DNA of 64,000 bases, from the NCBI GenBank assembly GCA_964438735.1, contig CAYTLW010000015.1:30885-94884 (forward strand), in the 5' to 3' direction. Shown here piece by piece: positions 54,195 to 62,844 of this stretch. The first letter of the stretch is position 1; each line of letters starts with the position of its first letter. The DNA is from CAYTLW01 sp964438735. Lineage in GTDB: Bacteria > Myxococcota_A > UBA9042. The notes under the pieces are model-generated. The model had not been told where the DNA came from. It worked only from the letters and a program-made list of their open reading frames with translations, and made no database searches. The position numbers and the translations under genes were made by a program.

Positions 54195-54683
54195 ATGGCC
54201 CAAGTGAAACGCCCTTACGGTCCCTGGAGCAAGGCGACGTTGGCGCGCCTGCGCAACGGCGAGGGCGAGGGCTTCAAGACCGAGGCCTTCATCGCCTGGA
54301 TGGACGAGCACGACCTCCATATCGACCGCACATTGCTGTCGCATTGGGCGGCCGGTCGCACCCACCTGCCCGCCGATCTGCTGCCCCTGTTGGCCGAGTT
54401 CACCGGCCGGCCCGAAGAGGTCTTCGCCGAGTACCTGCATCCCCTGCGTTGTGAGCTGGTGCGTCTGCCCCGCGGCCGGGATCGGGAGGCCACGCTGGTG
54501 GACCTGGTGCTGGGCGCGGCGGCCTCGCTGGGTCGGGTCGAGATCGCCCTGGTGGAGGCCCGCTCAGCCGAGTCGCCCGGCGGCGTGGAGATCACCGCCG
54601 ATGAACGGAAGGTCTTGCTCGAGCGCGTTGACCTGCTGATGCAACAACTCGCCGATCTGCGCCGTCGCCTGGCCAAGGTCTAG
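54195..54683 (+). CDS. Small HTH/CII-like DNA-binding protein
   Basis: A 162-residue protein. The N-terminal half (about 10-85) fits a helix-turn-helix plan seen in phage CII-type regulators: WMDEHDLHIDRTLLSHWAAGRTHLPADLLPLLAEFTGRPEEV. The second half is helical, ending with a heptad-like stretch (KVLLERVDLLMQQLADLRRRL) that could dimerise. No other phage gene is near. It is divergent from the export operon, so it could regulate it; this is inference from position only. GGAG lies about 11 bases before the ATG. Confidence 0.65.
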   Translation: MAQVKRPYGPWSKATLARLRNGEGEGFKTEAFIAWMDEHDLHIDRTLLSHWAAGRTHLPADLLPLLAEFTGRPEEVFAEYLHPLRCELVRLPRGRDREATLVDLVLGAAASLGRVEIALVEARSAESPGGVEITADERKVLLERVDLLMQQLADLRRRLAKV

Positions 54684-54755
54684 CATTCGCTCACGGCGCT
54701 CCTCTTTCTGATGTGCCCCCCGATTCGTCACGAACCCGACCTTCATGGAGCCCAG

Positions 54756-55892
54756 ATGACGCTCGCGAAACATCTCTCGCCAATTCACGTTCGACTGATC
54801 GAGTCCACCGGTCCCGGGCTGGCCCAGCTCGACACCCTTCGCGACAGCATGCTCGCCGGCCGCATGAGCGCCGCCCACAACCGGGTGTCCGGCACGGTGG
54901 TGCCGCCCGAGGCGGGCGACGTGAACGACCTGCCAGACGATGCCGCTGGCCTGGATGCTTTGCGGATCGCCGGCTACGAAGCGCTGCGCGCCGGACGGGC
55001 CGGGGTGGTCCTGCTCAACGGCGGCATGGCGACGCGATTCGGTGGTGTGGTCAAGGGAACGGTCGAGGTGGACGGCGGGCGGTCGTTCCTGGGCCTCAAG
55101 TTGCTCGACCTGCTGCACCTGGCCGAGCGGCTCGCGGCCCCGCCGCCGCCGGTCATCCTGATGAACAGCCTGGCCACGGCCGATGCCACCGCCCGACACC
55201 TGCTGGAGCGTGAGTATTTCGGCTATCCGGCCGACCGGATCTGGACCTTCGTACAGCAGTGGTCGCCCCGCCTGACGCCCGATGGCGACATCTTCCTGGT
55301 CGATGATCAGCCCTCGTTCTACGGCCCGGGACACGGCGACCTGCTCACCTGTCTGCGCCGCAGCGGGCTGGCGGAACGATTTGCCCGCGAGGGCGGCACC
55401 ACGCTGCTGATGAGCAACGTCGACAACGCCGTGGCCACCCTCGACCCTGCGCTGCTCGGCTGGCACTTGAAGGCGGGCAAGCAGGTCACCGTGGAGGTGG
55501 TCGACAAGTGGGCCGGCGACGCGGGCGGCGCTCCGGCGCGGGTGGACGGTGCGCTGCAGGTGGTGGAGTCGTTCCGCTTTCCCGTGGACTTCGACCAGCA
55601 GCGGGTCGGCGTGTTCAATACCAACACCTTCTGGTTTCAGCTCGATGCCTTTGACCAGGAACACCCGCTGAGCTGGTTCCTGGTCCGCAAGAAGGTGGGC
55701 GGCGCCGACGTGGTCCAATTCGAGCGCCTCATCGGCGAGATCACCGCCTTCGTGCCCAGCGCCTTCCTGCGCGTGCCGCGCCAGGGTCCGCGGACGCGCT
55801 TCGAGGCCATCAAGACGCCCGAGGACCTGGAGCGCGCCGGCGCCGGGCTGATGTCCGCCTGGTCGGCCCGTCGCGGTGGTCAGTCTGTGTAG
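54756..55892 (+). CDS. UDP-sugar pyrophosphorylase / UTP-glucose-1-phosphate uridylyltransferase
   Basis: A 378-residue nucleotidyltransferase of the eukaryotic-type UDPGP family. The nucleotide-binding loop is LLNGGMATRFGGVVKGTVEV (family GGxGTRxG...K). Later signatures are PRLTPDGDIFL with the GHGD motif, SNVDN for metal binding, and FNTNTFWF near the sugar-binding pocket. It would make UDP-glucose or UDP-GlcNAc from UTP and sugar-1-phosphate; the exact sugar is not clear. A role in supplying UDP-glucose to the cellulose synthase about 7 kb away is attractive but not shown. GGAG with five-base spacing precedes the ATG. Confidence 0.9.
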   Translation: MTLAKHLSPIHVRLIESTGPGLAQLDTLRDSMLAGRMSAAHNRVSGTVVPPEAGDVNDLPDDAAGLDALRIAGYEALRAGRAGVVLLNGGMATRFGGVVKGTVEVDGGRSFLGLKLLDLLHLAERLAAPPPPVILMNSLATADATARHLLEREYFGYPADRIWTFVQQWSPRLTPDGDIFLVDDQPSFYGPGHGDLLTCLRRSGLAERFAREGGTTLLMSNVDNAVATLDPALLGWHLKAGKQVTVEVVDKWAGDAGGAPARVDGALQVVESFRFPVDFDQQRVGVFNTNTFWFQLDAFDQEHPLSWFLVRKKVGGADVVQFERLIGEITAFVPSAFLRVPRQGPRTRFEAIKTPEDLERAGAGLMSAWSARRGGQSV

Positions 55893-55940
55893 GTCTGCGC
55901 CCCCGTCCTCGCTCGAACCCGGTCCCGTGGTGGCATCGTG

Positions 55941-57587
55941 CTACTGGGGAAAGGCGCGCAGGCTGGCCTCGTCCACAAGCAGATCGACGCCCGCCGGCGG
56001 ACCTTCCACGTAGAGCAGGGCGCTCAGCAGCGCGCCCGTGGCCGGCAGCGATAAGTGCGCCTGAAGTTGAACCCACTGGCCCGACATCGCCTTGGCCTGG
56101 GCCAGAGTCCACCACCGCTTCTTGCCATCATCCAGGCGCAGGGTGACCCGCAATGTGCCCTTTGCGGCCTGGGCCCAGGCGGTGAACAGGTACGCCGCGC
56201 CCGGCTTCAGGACGGCCACGAGCTTGCGGGCGGGCCCGTGCCAGGTCTCGCTCCTGCCGCTGCACAGGCCGGCCGCGGCGCCTTTTTGCTGGCCCTTGTC
56301 CAACACGCCCAGGATGCCCCCGGTGACCGTCCAGTCGGTCGTGCCTTTCTCGAAGCCGCCGTTGGTCAGCAACTCGGGGCCGGTGGCGGCGATCTGGGCG
56401 CCGAGCAGGCCCAGCCGCATACCGTCGAACGCCGGCTTGGGCACTCCGCCCTCGTCGAAGAGCAGCGGATCGTCCGGCCCCAGCTTGTCGTCCACCCAAC
56501 TGTACTTGTCGGTCACGCCCCAGGTGGTCACCGCCTTGCAACCAGGCTCCTGTGCGCAGGCCACCACGACGCGGTTGTAAGCGATGCGCTGGGCGTGCAT
56601 CCGGTCGCCATGATCGCCGGCCAGGTCGGCCACCCGCACATCCAACTCGCTCAGCTCGACCGTCAGGCCAAGGTCGGCAAAACGCTTGATGTTGGCCCGG
56701 ATCTCGTCCGTGGAGGGGTGCGTGGCGGCCCGTACGTGCGACTGAAAGCCGACGCCGTGGAGCGGCACGCCCGCGGCCAGCAGTTGCTGGCACAAGGCGT
56801 ACACGGCGTCCGACTTGGGTGAGAATCCCAGGATGTCGAAATCGTTGTAGAAGAGCTTGGCCGCCGGGTCGACCTCGTGGGCCTTGTGGAAGGCCGCGGC
56901 GATCCAGCCCTTGCCCAACACCTTTTGCAGCAGGCTGGTCCGCAACGTGCCGTTGGCCTCGAAGACCTCGTTGGCCACGTCCCAGATGGCGATCCGACCC
57001 TTGTAGCGGCCGACGGTCTTGATGATGTGGTCGTCGATGAGGCCGCCCAACGCCTTGGCGTCGATGCCCTTTGGTAACCACTCAGGCAACCCCTCATGCC
57101 AGAGCAGGGCGTGACCCTTGATGCGCATCTTCCGCTTCTCGGCGAAGTCGACGATCGCGTCCGCGCCGGCAAACGACCAGGTGTTGAGGATGGGCTGCAG
57201 GGACGACCATTTCAGTTCGTTTTCCGGCGTCACGGCGTTGAAGTGGGCTTCGAGCAGGGCGCGATAGGTGGGATCGTCGGCCAGCGCCTTGTGATCCACC
57301 GCGGCGCCAACAAGGAGCCCATTGTCGATCGCCGCGCCCAGCAGGCTGTCCGGATCGGGGCGGCTCGGCGCGTCCCAGGGTACGTCGATCGCGGCGGCAT
57401 CCGGTGGGGATTCAGCCGCGTCAATGGACCGTCGATCGCCGCCATCGCCCTCCTCCGAGCCATCCTCAAAACGTGCGTCTGCACCGGCTGCGTCTATCGA
57501 TCCGGCGGTCGCGGGGTCGGCGGCGGCGCTGCAGCCGAGGGTGCCCAAGAGAGAGAGCGCCAGCCCGATGTGCCGCGGTGACATCAT
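55941..57587 (-). CDS. GH10 endo-1,4-beta-xylanase lipoprotein with C-terminal CBM-like domain
   Basis: A 548-residue secreted lipoprotein (lipobox LGTLGC, Cys19). An Asp/Ala-rich linker leads to a glycoside hydrolase family 10 TIM barrel (about 80-395). The acid/base Glu is in WDVANEVFE and the nucleophile Glu in VELSELDVR, both typical. HFNAVTPENELKW and ALLWHEGLPEWL line the substrate cleft. Residues about 400-548 are a beta-sandwich similar to CBM4/9/22 modules. It should cut xylan or mixed beta-glucans outside the cell. The start ATG has a weak ribosome site. It is divergent from a CBM2-carrying gene, so both may share control from the 262-base gap. Confidence 0.93.
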   Translation of the reverse strand: MMSPRHIGLALSLLGTLGCSAAADPATAGSIDAAGADARFEDGSEEGDGGDRRSIDAAESPPDAAAIDVPWDAPSRPDPDSLLGAAIDNGLLVGAAVDHKALADDPTYRALLEAHFNAVTPENELKWSSLQPILNTWSFAGADAIVDFAEKRKMRIKGHALLWHEGLPEWLPKGIDAKALGGLIDDHIIKTVGRYKGRIAIWDVANEVFEANGTLRTSLLQKVLGKGWIAAAFHKAHEVDPAAKLFYNDFDILGFSPKSDAVYALCQQLLAAGVPLHGVGFQSHVRAATHPSTDEIRANIKRFADLGLTVELSELDVRVADLAGDHGDRMHAQRIAYNRVVVACAQEPGCKAVTTWGVTDKYSWVDDKLGPDDPLLFDEGGVPKPAFDGMRLGLLGAQIAATGPELLTNGGFEKGTTDWTVTGGILGVLDKGQQKGAAAGLCSGRSETWHGPARKLVAVLKPGAAYLFTAWAQAAKGTLRVTLRLDDGKKRWWTLAQAKAMSGQWVQLQAHLSLPATGALLSALLYVEGPPAGVDLLVDEASLRAFPQ

Positions 57588-57849
57588 TGGAACAGTATTT
57601 CACGAGACTCCGGCTGCCGCCACAGGCGAACGTACCGGTGCAGTGCAACGATCCAAAGGAGACATCTGGGTGCGCAATGCATAGATCGTGGATGTTGTCA
57701 AGTTTTTACCCTTGACCGGGTTTGAACCCTGCGCGAGACTCCGTTTCTTCTTGTTGCGGACACGCCCCCTTCTGTCACGCAATGGGTCGCCAGCCCCAGC
57801 TAGTTGACCCCGAAAACTGATACTTGTTCGAACCGGTTGGGAGCTACCC

Positions 57850-58419
57850 ATGAACCGACAGCTGTCCCTCGTGCGCGTTTGCGCGTTCGTCCTCACTCTG
57901 GCCGTGCTGAGCACGTCCGCCTGGGCCGAGGTGAAGTACTTCCGGCTCAAGGACCACCCGGACGGCGCCATCAATCCGCCGCCCTACGGCCTGCGCTTCG
58001 ATAACCTGTTCGGCAACGCCGGCGGCTCGCCTGGCGCCAAGACCACGTTCTCGGTGGAGTATGGCTCCGCAGCCATGTGGGCCATGGTCGACACCGACAC
58101 CGGCATCATCCGCATGTTCGGCACGATGTACGGCGGCGAAGACACGGGCACCGGCTACGGCTTCGGAGAGGGCCACTACCGCGCGGACTTCGTCTACAAC
58201 ACCAACGTGGCGGCGGTGAGCAACGGCTACGTGGTCACCTCCAGTGGCAGCGGTATCCTGCAGAACCATGGCCGCATCGTGTCCAAGGATAACGTCGCCA
58301 CCAAGGCGCCTCGTGGAAGATCTACGACTACGCCGGCGGCCAGACCTTCCAGCTGTTGCAGGATGGCCATCGCCTGCCGTCCAGCCAGAGCGACACCTGG
58401 GTGCTGCGCGGGTGGCTGA
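57850..58419 (+). CDS. N-terminal piece of frameshifted choice-of-anchor A/CBM2 protein
   Basis: This frame has GGGAG before its ATG, a clear signal peptide (cleavage near AWAE) and about 150 residues of plausible secreted sequence, ending sensibly at ILQNHGRIVSKDNVATKA (58308). From there the frame loses family-like sequence and stops at 58419. The coding signal continues in the next frame as SWKIYDYAGGQTFQLLQDG. The downstream frame is blocked upstream by TAA at 58290-58292, so the shift lies between 58293 and 58308. Adding one base (or a -1 slip) restores a single protein of about 765 residues. The N-terminal domain is not identified. Confidence 0.8.
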   Translation: MNRQLSLVRVCAFVLTLAVLSTSAWAEVKYFRLKDHPDGAINPPPYGLRFDNLFGNAGGSPGAKTTFSVEYGSAAMWAMVDTDTGIIRMFGTMYGGEDTGTGYGFGEGHYRADFVYNTNVAAVSNGYVVTSSGSGILQNHGRIVSKDNVATKAPRGRSTTTPAARPSSCCRMAIACRPARATPGCCAGG

Positions 58420-60146
58420 CCAGCCGCACCGACCACAACAACGCCACGGGCACGCAGGACTGGCTGATGATCGCCGAGCCGATCGACTGCCCGCCGGAAG
58501 ACGAGTCCTACCGCGTCACCGAGCACCTCGGTGGACATGGCCTGTGGATGCCCAACCTCTACGGTGGCGGCAAGACGGCGCTCCTGCGCTTCCGCGACAA
58601 CGTCCGCTTCACCGTGCATGCGGATGACTCGGCTTCGCTGACCGGCACCGCCTACGTCTACAGCGCCGGCGGCGGACCGGGCATGGGTGACGAGTGGCAG
58701 ATGAACCTGACCTGGACATACAAGGGCCAGGGCCCGGCGTTTGGCGGCCCGAAGATCGAACGACCCGCGCTTCAGCCACCGTGGCTGTCCAATACCTGGC
58801 GCTACTGGGACCTGGATAGCGGCACCATCACCCGTCCGGGCAGCTCGTTGTCCGTCACCCAGCGACCGGCCAACGGCAAGTACCCACTGCAGGTGGGCGA
58901 CAGCGCCAACAACAAGAACGAGCGCTACGGCATGTCCATGTGGCTGTACTGGAAGCGCACCGAGGCTGGCGGCGCCTGCTGGTCCGGCATCGGCGACTTC
59001 AACGTCGAGCTGATCCACATCGCCCCCGAAGGCGACTGCTGCCCGGCGCCCGACACCTACAACCTGGGCGTGGCGCAGGACTACAACGTCTTCGTCTGCG
59101 GCGATTACAACGGCGCGGTCGACGTGCGCGGCAAGGTCGCCGCAGCGGGTGACGCTTCGTTCACCAACTTCTCCATCGGTGAGAGCGCCAACGGCGGCGA
59201 CGTGCTCGTGGTCGGCGGCAATGTGACGCTGGATGCCGGCACCGTTCACGGCAGCGCCAAGTACGGTGCTTCCGGCACGGCCACCGGCAGCGTCAACTTC
59301 GTCAACGGCGCCATGACGCAGGGCAACCCGATCGACTTCGGTGCAGCTTGCGCGGCCGCCAGCTCAACCTCCGGCAGCCTGGGCGGCCTCGACGCCACCG
59401 GCACCACCGTGGTCCAGCCATGGGGCGGCATCGAGCTCAGCGGTAGCGACCTCAATACCAACGTCTTCACCGTCTCTGGCACCGACATCACCGCCACGAG
59501 CCACGTCATCCTGACCGTGCCCGCGGGCGCCAAGGTGGTCATCAATGTCACCGGCGTGTCGGCGGACTTCTCGGCTATGGGCATCACGGTCAACGGCGGC
59601 ATGCCATCGCGCATCCTCTGGAACGCGCCGACCGCCACCTCGATCAACCTCGCGAGTCTGCAGCTGCCCGGCAGCCTGCTGGCGCCCAACGCCGCGGTCA
59701 CCTTCAACAACGGCCACATCCGCGGCACGCTCATCGCCGCCAGCGTCACCGGCAACGGCGAAGCCCACCAGTACCTCTTCGATGGCGACATCGAGGTCGA
59801 CAACTGCCCCGACGATGACCCGACTCCGAAGGCGCTTTGCGCCGTCGAATACGACCTGGTCAACGCGTGGCCGGGCGGCTTCCAGGCCAGCGTCAAGGTC
59901 CACTACAACGGCCCGCCGGTCAGTGGCTGGCTCGTCGACTGGTTGTTCGCAGGCAGCGAGATCGTGGTATACGGCTGGAACGGTCTGTACTCGCAGGGTG
60001 GCAACGGCGTATGGGTTTATAACGCGGCCTGGAACGGGGTCCTTCACGGGGGCGAGGTCATTGAACTCGGGTTCATCGGCGCCGGCACCCCGCTGATGCC
60101 CACGGCCTTCTGGCTGAACCTGAAGAAGTGTCAGGTTCTGCCCTGA
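58356..60146 (+). CDS. C-terminal piece: choice-of-anchor A domain plus CBM2
   Basis: A 596-residue continuation of the frameshifted gene; the true protein frame re-enters at about 58308. Residues about 235-470 match the choice-of-anchor A domain (pattern YNVFVCGDYNGAVDVRGKVAAAG, repeats of GNVTL, and ASLQLPGSLLAPNA), found in secreted adhesin-like proteins. The last 105 residues are a family 2 carbohydrate-binding module: WPGGFQASVKVHYNGPPVSGW with several conserved Trp, and EVIELGFIG near the end. CBM2 binds cellulose or xylan. Together this suggests a polysaccharide-binding surface protein that fits the divergent xylanase and the cellulose operon downstream. Confidence 0.85.
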   Translation: MQDGHRLPSSQSDTWVLRGWLTSRTDHNNATGTQDWLMIAEPIDCPPEDESYRVTEHLGGHGLWMPNLYGGGKTALLRFRDNVRFTVHADDSASLTGTAYVYSAGGGPGMGDEWQMNLTWTYKGQGPAFGGPKIERPALQPPWLSNTWRYWDLDSGTITRPGSSLSVTQRPANGKYPLQVGDSANNKNERYGMSMWLYWKRTEAGGACWSGIGDFNVELIHIAPEGDCCPAPDTYNLGVAQDYNVFVCGDYNGAVDVRGKVAAAGDASFTNFSIGESANGGDVLVVGGNVTLDAGTVHGSAKYGASGTATGSVNFVNGAMTQGNPIDFGAACAAASSTSGSLGGLDATGTTVVQPWGGIELSGSDLNTNVFTVSGTDITATSHVILTVPAGAKVVINVTGVSADFSAMGITVNGGMPSRILWNAPTATSINLASLQLPGSLLAPNAAVTFNNGHIRGTLIAASVTGNGEAHQYLFDGDIEVDNCPDDDPTPKALCAVEYDLVNAWPGGFQASVKVHYNGPPVSGWLVDWLFAGSEIVVYGWNGLYSQGGNGVWVYNAAWNGVLHGGEVIELGFIGAGTPLMPTAFWLNLKKCQVLP

Positions 60147-60153
60147 GCGTGAC

Positions 60154-61695
60154 ATGCACCCGGCACCGTTGAAGTCGGTCGCTCTCCACATCCTGTTCGC
60201 CGCCTGGCTGGCCCTGACATGTGGCTGCCATGTGGTGAACGACGACGGCGATCCAGATACATCAGGCGGGGGTCCCGCCACCACCAAAGATGCAGGGCCC
60301 ACCGCCAAACCGGCCGAGCCCTGCGCGAGCACGGCCTGGTGTGCCATCGCAGGTCGATGCAGCGGTGATACCAAGTGCGTCGCCAAAGATGATGGCGACT
60401 GCGCTCGCTCCCAGTTCTGTACCCAATTCGGTGCCTGCCAGGCCAAGGGTGGCGCGTGCGTCTATGCCGCCACGGACAAGGCCGCCTGCCTGATCAGCGA
60501 TGCCTGCAAGCACCTGGGCATGTGCTCCTTCAATGGGGGCATCTGTGTCAGCGGCAGCGCCGAGTGCCTGTTCTCTGAGGGTTGCGCTCAATGGGGCCTC
60601 TGCCAGAGCAAGGCGGGCACCTGCCAGGCGGGCTCGGATGCCGACTGCGCCGCGTCACAGGCCTGCTGGCAGAATGGCTGGTGTGCCCTGGAGGACAACG
60701 TCTGCGCGCCCACCCTGCCCAGCCACTGCAAGGACTCGCAGGACTGCGAGATCGGCAAGAAGTGCGCCTACTACGGCGGCAAGTGCGTGCCCGCTACCGA
60801 CGACGCCTGCAAACAGTCCGTCGAGTGCACGCAGAACGGCCTCTGCACCTGGCACGATGGAGACTGCATCGCGGCCACCGACGAGGATTGCAAGCAGGCG
60901 GTGGTCTGTACCAAGGGGTTGTTGCGCTGCATGGCCGCCGAGGGCACTTGCGTGGTCGACCCCGAAGAGGGCTGTGAGGGCGCCGAAATCTGCCTCATCA
61001 ACGGTCGGTGCGCCTTGCGCGACGGGGTCTGCGCGCCCGGCAAGAGCGAAGATTGCGCCAAGACGTTGCTATGCAAACAGCTGGGTTGGTGCAGCTGGGA
61101 TGTCGACCGCTGCGTGGCTGCGACCGACGCGGATTGCGCCAAGAGCAAGCACTGCTTCAAGCAGGGGCGATGCAAACATGTGGCCGGCAAATGTGTGCCC
61201 GGCAACGCCAAACAATGCGCCCAGGCCACCTGCCAGTTGACCGGCGGCTGCAGCCACGTCGACGGCGTCTGCAAGCCAACGCTGGACAAACACTGCATCG
61301 AGGCCCAGGTCTGCAAAAAGCACGGCATGTGTTCCCTGCAGGACGGTGCCTGCAAGGCCACGGTCGGCGCCGATTGCGCCAAGTCGACCGGCTGCAAGGT
61401 AGACGGCGCCTGCAGCCTGGATGGCGGCGCCTGCCTGGCCAAGACGGATGCCGATTGCAAAGCATCTGAGCGCTGTGTGGAATACGGCGGATGCGCCGCG
61501 AGCGCCGGCAAGTGCGTGGCCAAGTCCGATGCGGACTGCAAGGCGGGCAGCTGGTGCGCGGACAAGGGCGCCTGCATGGCCAAGCACGGCGTATGCGCAG
61601 CCGGCAGCGACGCGGACTGCAAGGCCAGCGCGATCTGCAAGCAGAAGGGAGCATGCACACTCAAGTTCGAAAGTTGCGTGAAGACTGACGGTTAG
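60154..61695 (+). CDS. Lipoprotein of about 20-residue Cys repeats
   Basis: A 513-residue lipoprotein (signal peptide with lipobox at LTCGC, Cys23 or Cys25). After a short Asp/Gly/Thr linker, nearly all of it is a tandem of more than 20 units of about 20 residues of the form DADCxxSxxCxxxGxCxxxxGxC. Each unit has four cysteines, probably forming two disulfides. This differs from the CDDGxxCT unit of the giant proteins. No enzyme motif is visible. The ATG is eight bases after the previous stop and has no clear ribosome site, so translation is probably coupled to the choice-of-anchor A gene. Confidence 0.85.
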   Translation: MHPAPLKSVALHILFAAWLALTCGCHVVNDDGDPDTSGGGPATTKDAGPTAKPAEPCASTAWCAIAGRCSGDTKCVAKDDGDCARSQFCTQFGACQAKGGACVYAATDKAACLISDACKHLGMCSFNGGICVSGSAECLFSEGCAQWGLCQSKAGTCQAGSDADCAASQACWQNGWCALEDNVCAPTLPSHCKDSQDCEIGKKCAYYGGKCVPATDDACKQSVECTQNGLCTWHDGDCIAATDEDCKQAVVCTKGLLRCMAAEGTCVVDPEEGCEGAEICLINGRCALRDGVCAPGKSEDCAKTLLCKQLGWCSWDVDRCVAATDADCAKSKHCFKQGRCKHVAGKCVPGNAKQCAQATCQLTGGCSHVDGVCKPTLDKHCIEAQVCKKHGMCSLQDGACKATVGADCAKSTGCKVDGACSLDGGACLAKTDADCKASERCVEYGGCAASAGKCVAKSDADCKAGSWCADKGACMAKHGVCAAGSDADCKASAICKQKGACTLKFESCVKTDG

Positions 61696-61717
61696 TGCCA
61701 GATCCCCGGGCGCAAAA

Positions 61718-61746
61718 GTGTCACAATGATGATCACCTGTCATAAT
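61718..61746 (+). promoter_or_regulatory. Candidate sigma-70 promoter for bcs operon
   Basis: GTGTCA (4 of 6 with TTGACA) and CATAAT (5 of 6 with TATAAT) are separated by 17 bases, 74 bases upstream of the bcsR start. TGATCA lies in the spacer. This is the only good match in the gap after the Cys-repeat lipoprotein. Confidence 0.4.
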
Positions 61747-61819
61747 TGGCCTATGGTCGAACCCCGCCTGTGCGCGAGGGCGGCCTCTGACCGCCATGCC
61801 CGGCGGCCTGGAGCAACCC

Positions 61820-62035
61820 ATGCGAGACGATGAGCCGAGATTTGCCAGAATCGGCCTGAATCCGTCGTCGTATCAAGAGCTTCGACGCGACGAGCGGCGC
61901 TCACAGGCGGCCTCGCGCTGGCCGGTGCTGGCCGCTGTGCAACGACAACTGCAAGAGCGCAGAATGCAACGCAATCCGTCCCTGGCTGAGGCCGGTGGGC
62001 CGTGGGCCGAGGGGGGCAAACCTTGGCGCAGGTAA
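61820..62035 (+). CDS. bcsR: BcsR-like cellulose biosynthesis protein
   Basis: A 71-residue protein whose middle (LNPSSYQELRRDERRSQAASRWPVLAAV) follows the BcsR pattern: a Tyr-x-x-Leu-x-x-Arg-Glu start and a RWPLLA-type motif. BcsR regulates cellulose synthase assembly with BcsQ in enterobacteria. The ATG at 61820 has TGGAG upstream; an ATG at 61796 lacks a clear site. Its last 13 bases overlap the likely bcsQ start. Assignment is by motif recall and gene order. Confidence 0.78.
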   Translation: MRDDEPRFARIGLNPSSYQELRRDERRSQAASRWPVLAAVQRQLQERRMQRNPSLAEAGGPWAEGGKPWRR

Positions 62036-62844
62036 TCGCCCTGGTCTCCCTGGCGGGAGGCACTGGACGCACTACGGTGGCCGCCAATCTCGCGGCGGCC
62101 CTGCAGGAGCGTGGCCTGCGCGTGCTGGCCCTGGACCTGGATCCGGCCAATGCGCTGGGCCTGCACCTGGGCATGTCGCCTGGCGAGACCTGGGGACTGG
62201 TCAACGCCCACGACACAGGGCACGGCATCAACCAGTGGCTCGCCCACCAGCGTCCGCTGGTGCCATACATGCCCTTTGGCGCCAGCCACAGCCAGGAGCT
62301 GGCCGAGATGATGGTGGCTGCGACGACGCCTGGCTGGCTCGAGCCCCTGCTGCCCGCCTGGGTCCCCAAGGACACCGACCTGGTGCTCATCGATACACCG
62401 GCTGGAAACACCCCCATGGTCCAGCGTGTGGTGGAAATCGCCGACCTGGCGCTGGTCCCGCTGCGGCCCGACGCGGCCTGCTTCGCCACCTTGCCGGCCA
62501 CCGAGGCCCTCTTCGCCGACATTCGCGGCGATGACGAGTCCTTCGCGGTCCGCTACCTGATCAACCGCTTTGATGAGCGACGCGCCCTGTCCTGTGACGT
62601 GGTCGACGCTCTGGGCGCCGCCGTTGGCGACCAGATGTTGCCCGTCGTCTTGTTCGAGGACGAGGCTGTGCGTGAATCGCTGGCTCGCGGCGAACTCCTG
62701 CTGAACGCTGGTGCCGGCTCTGCGGCTGCCAGGCATGTTCGCAAGCTGGCGCAGTTGATTGGTGGCGACGGCGCCGACGGCGATCCCGACGCTCGCCGCG
62801 TATTCAAGTCGTTGACCGGGGGCAAGGGCCATCGTGCTGCCTGA
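62023..62844 (+). CDS. bcsQ: BcsQ ParA-like ATPase-fold protein
   Basis: A 273-residue MinD/ParA-like protein that localises or activates cellulose synthase. The P-loop reads SLAGGTGRTT where ParA has KGGVGKTT: both lysines are replaced (by Ala and Arg). As I recall, enterobacterial BcsQ also lacks the canonical lysines, so this may be normal for the family. DLDPANAL and LVLIDTPAG (Walker B) are present. TTG at 62023 is chosen because GAGGGGGG lies six bases before it; GTG at 62002 is an alternative. It overlaps bcsR and is followed by bcsA, which starts inside its end. Confidence 0.88.
   Translation: MAQVIALVSLAGGTGRTTVAANLAAALQERGLRVLALDLDPANALGLHLGMSPGETWGLVNAHDTGHGINQWLAHQRPLVPYMPFGASHSQELAEMMVAATTPGWLEPLLPAWVPKDTDLVLIDTPAGNTPMVQRVVEIADLALVPLRPDAACFATLPATEALFADIRGDDESFAVRYLINRFDERRALSCDVVDALGAAVGDQMLPVVLFEDEAVRESLARGELLLNAGAGSAAARHVRKLAQLIGGDGADGDPDARRVFKSLTGGKGHRAA

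Noticed and set aside
54195..54683. CII-like gene as evidence for a prophage
   Set aside because: No integrase, structural or lysis gene nearby, and base composition matches the surroundings.
57705..57740. GGGTTTGAACCC resembling a tRNA T-arm
   Set aside because: The flanking bases cannot form T, anticodon and acceptor stems on either strand.
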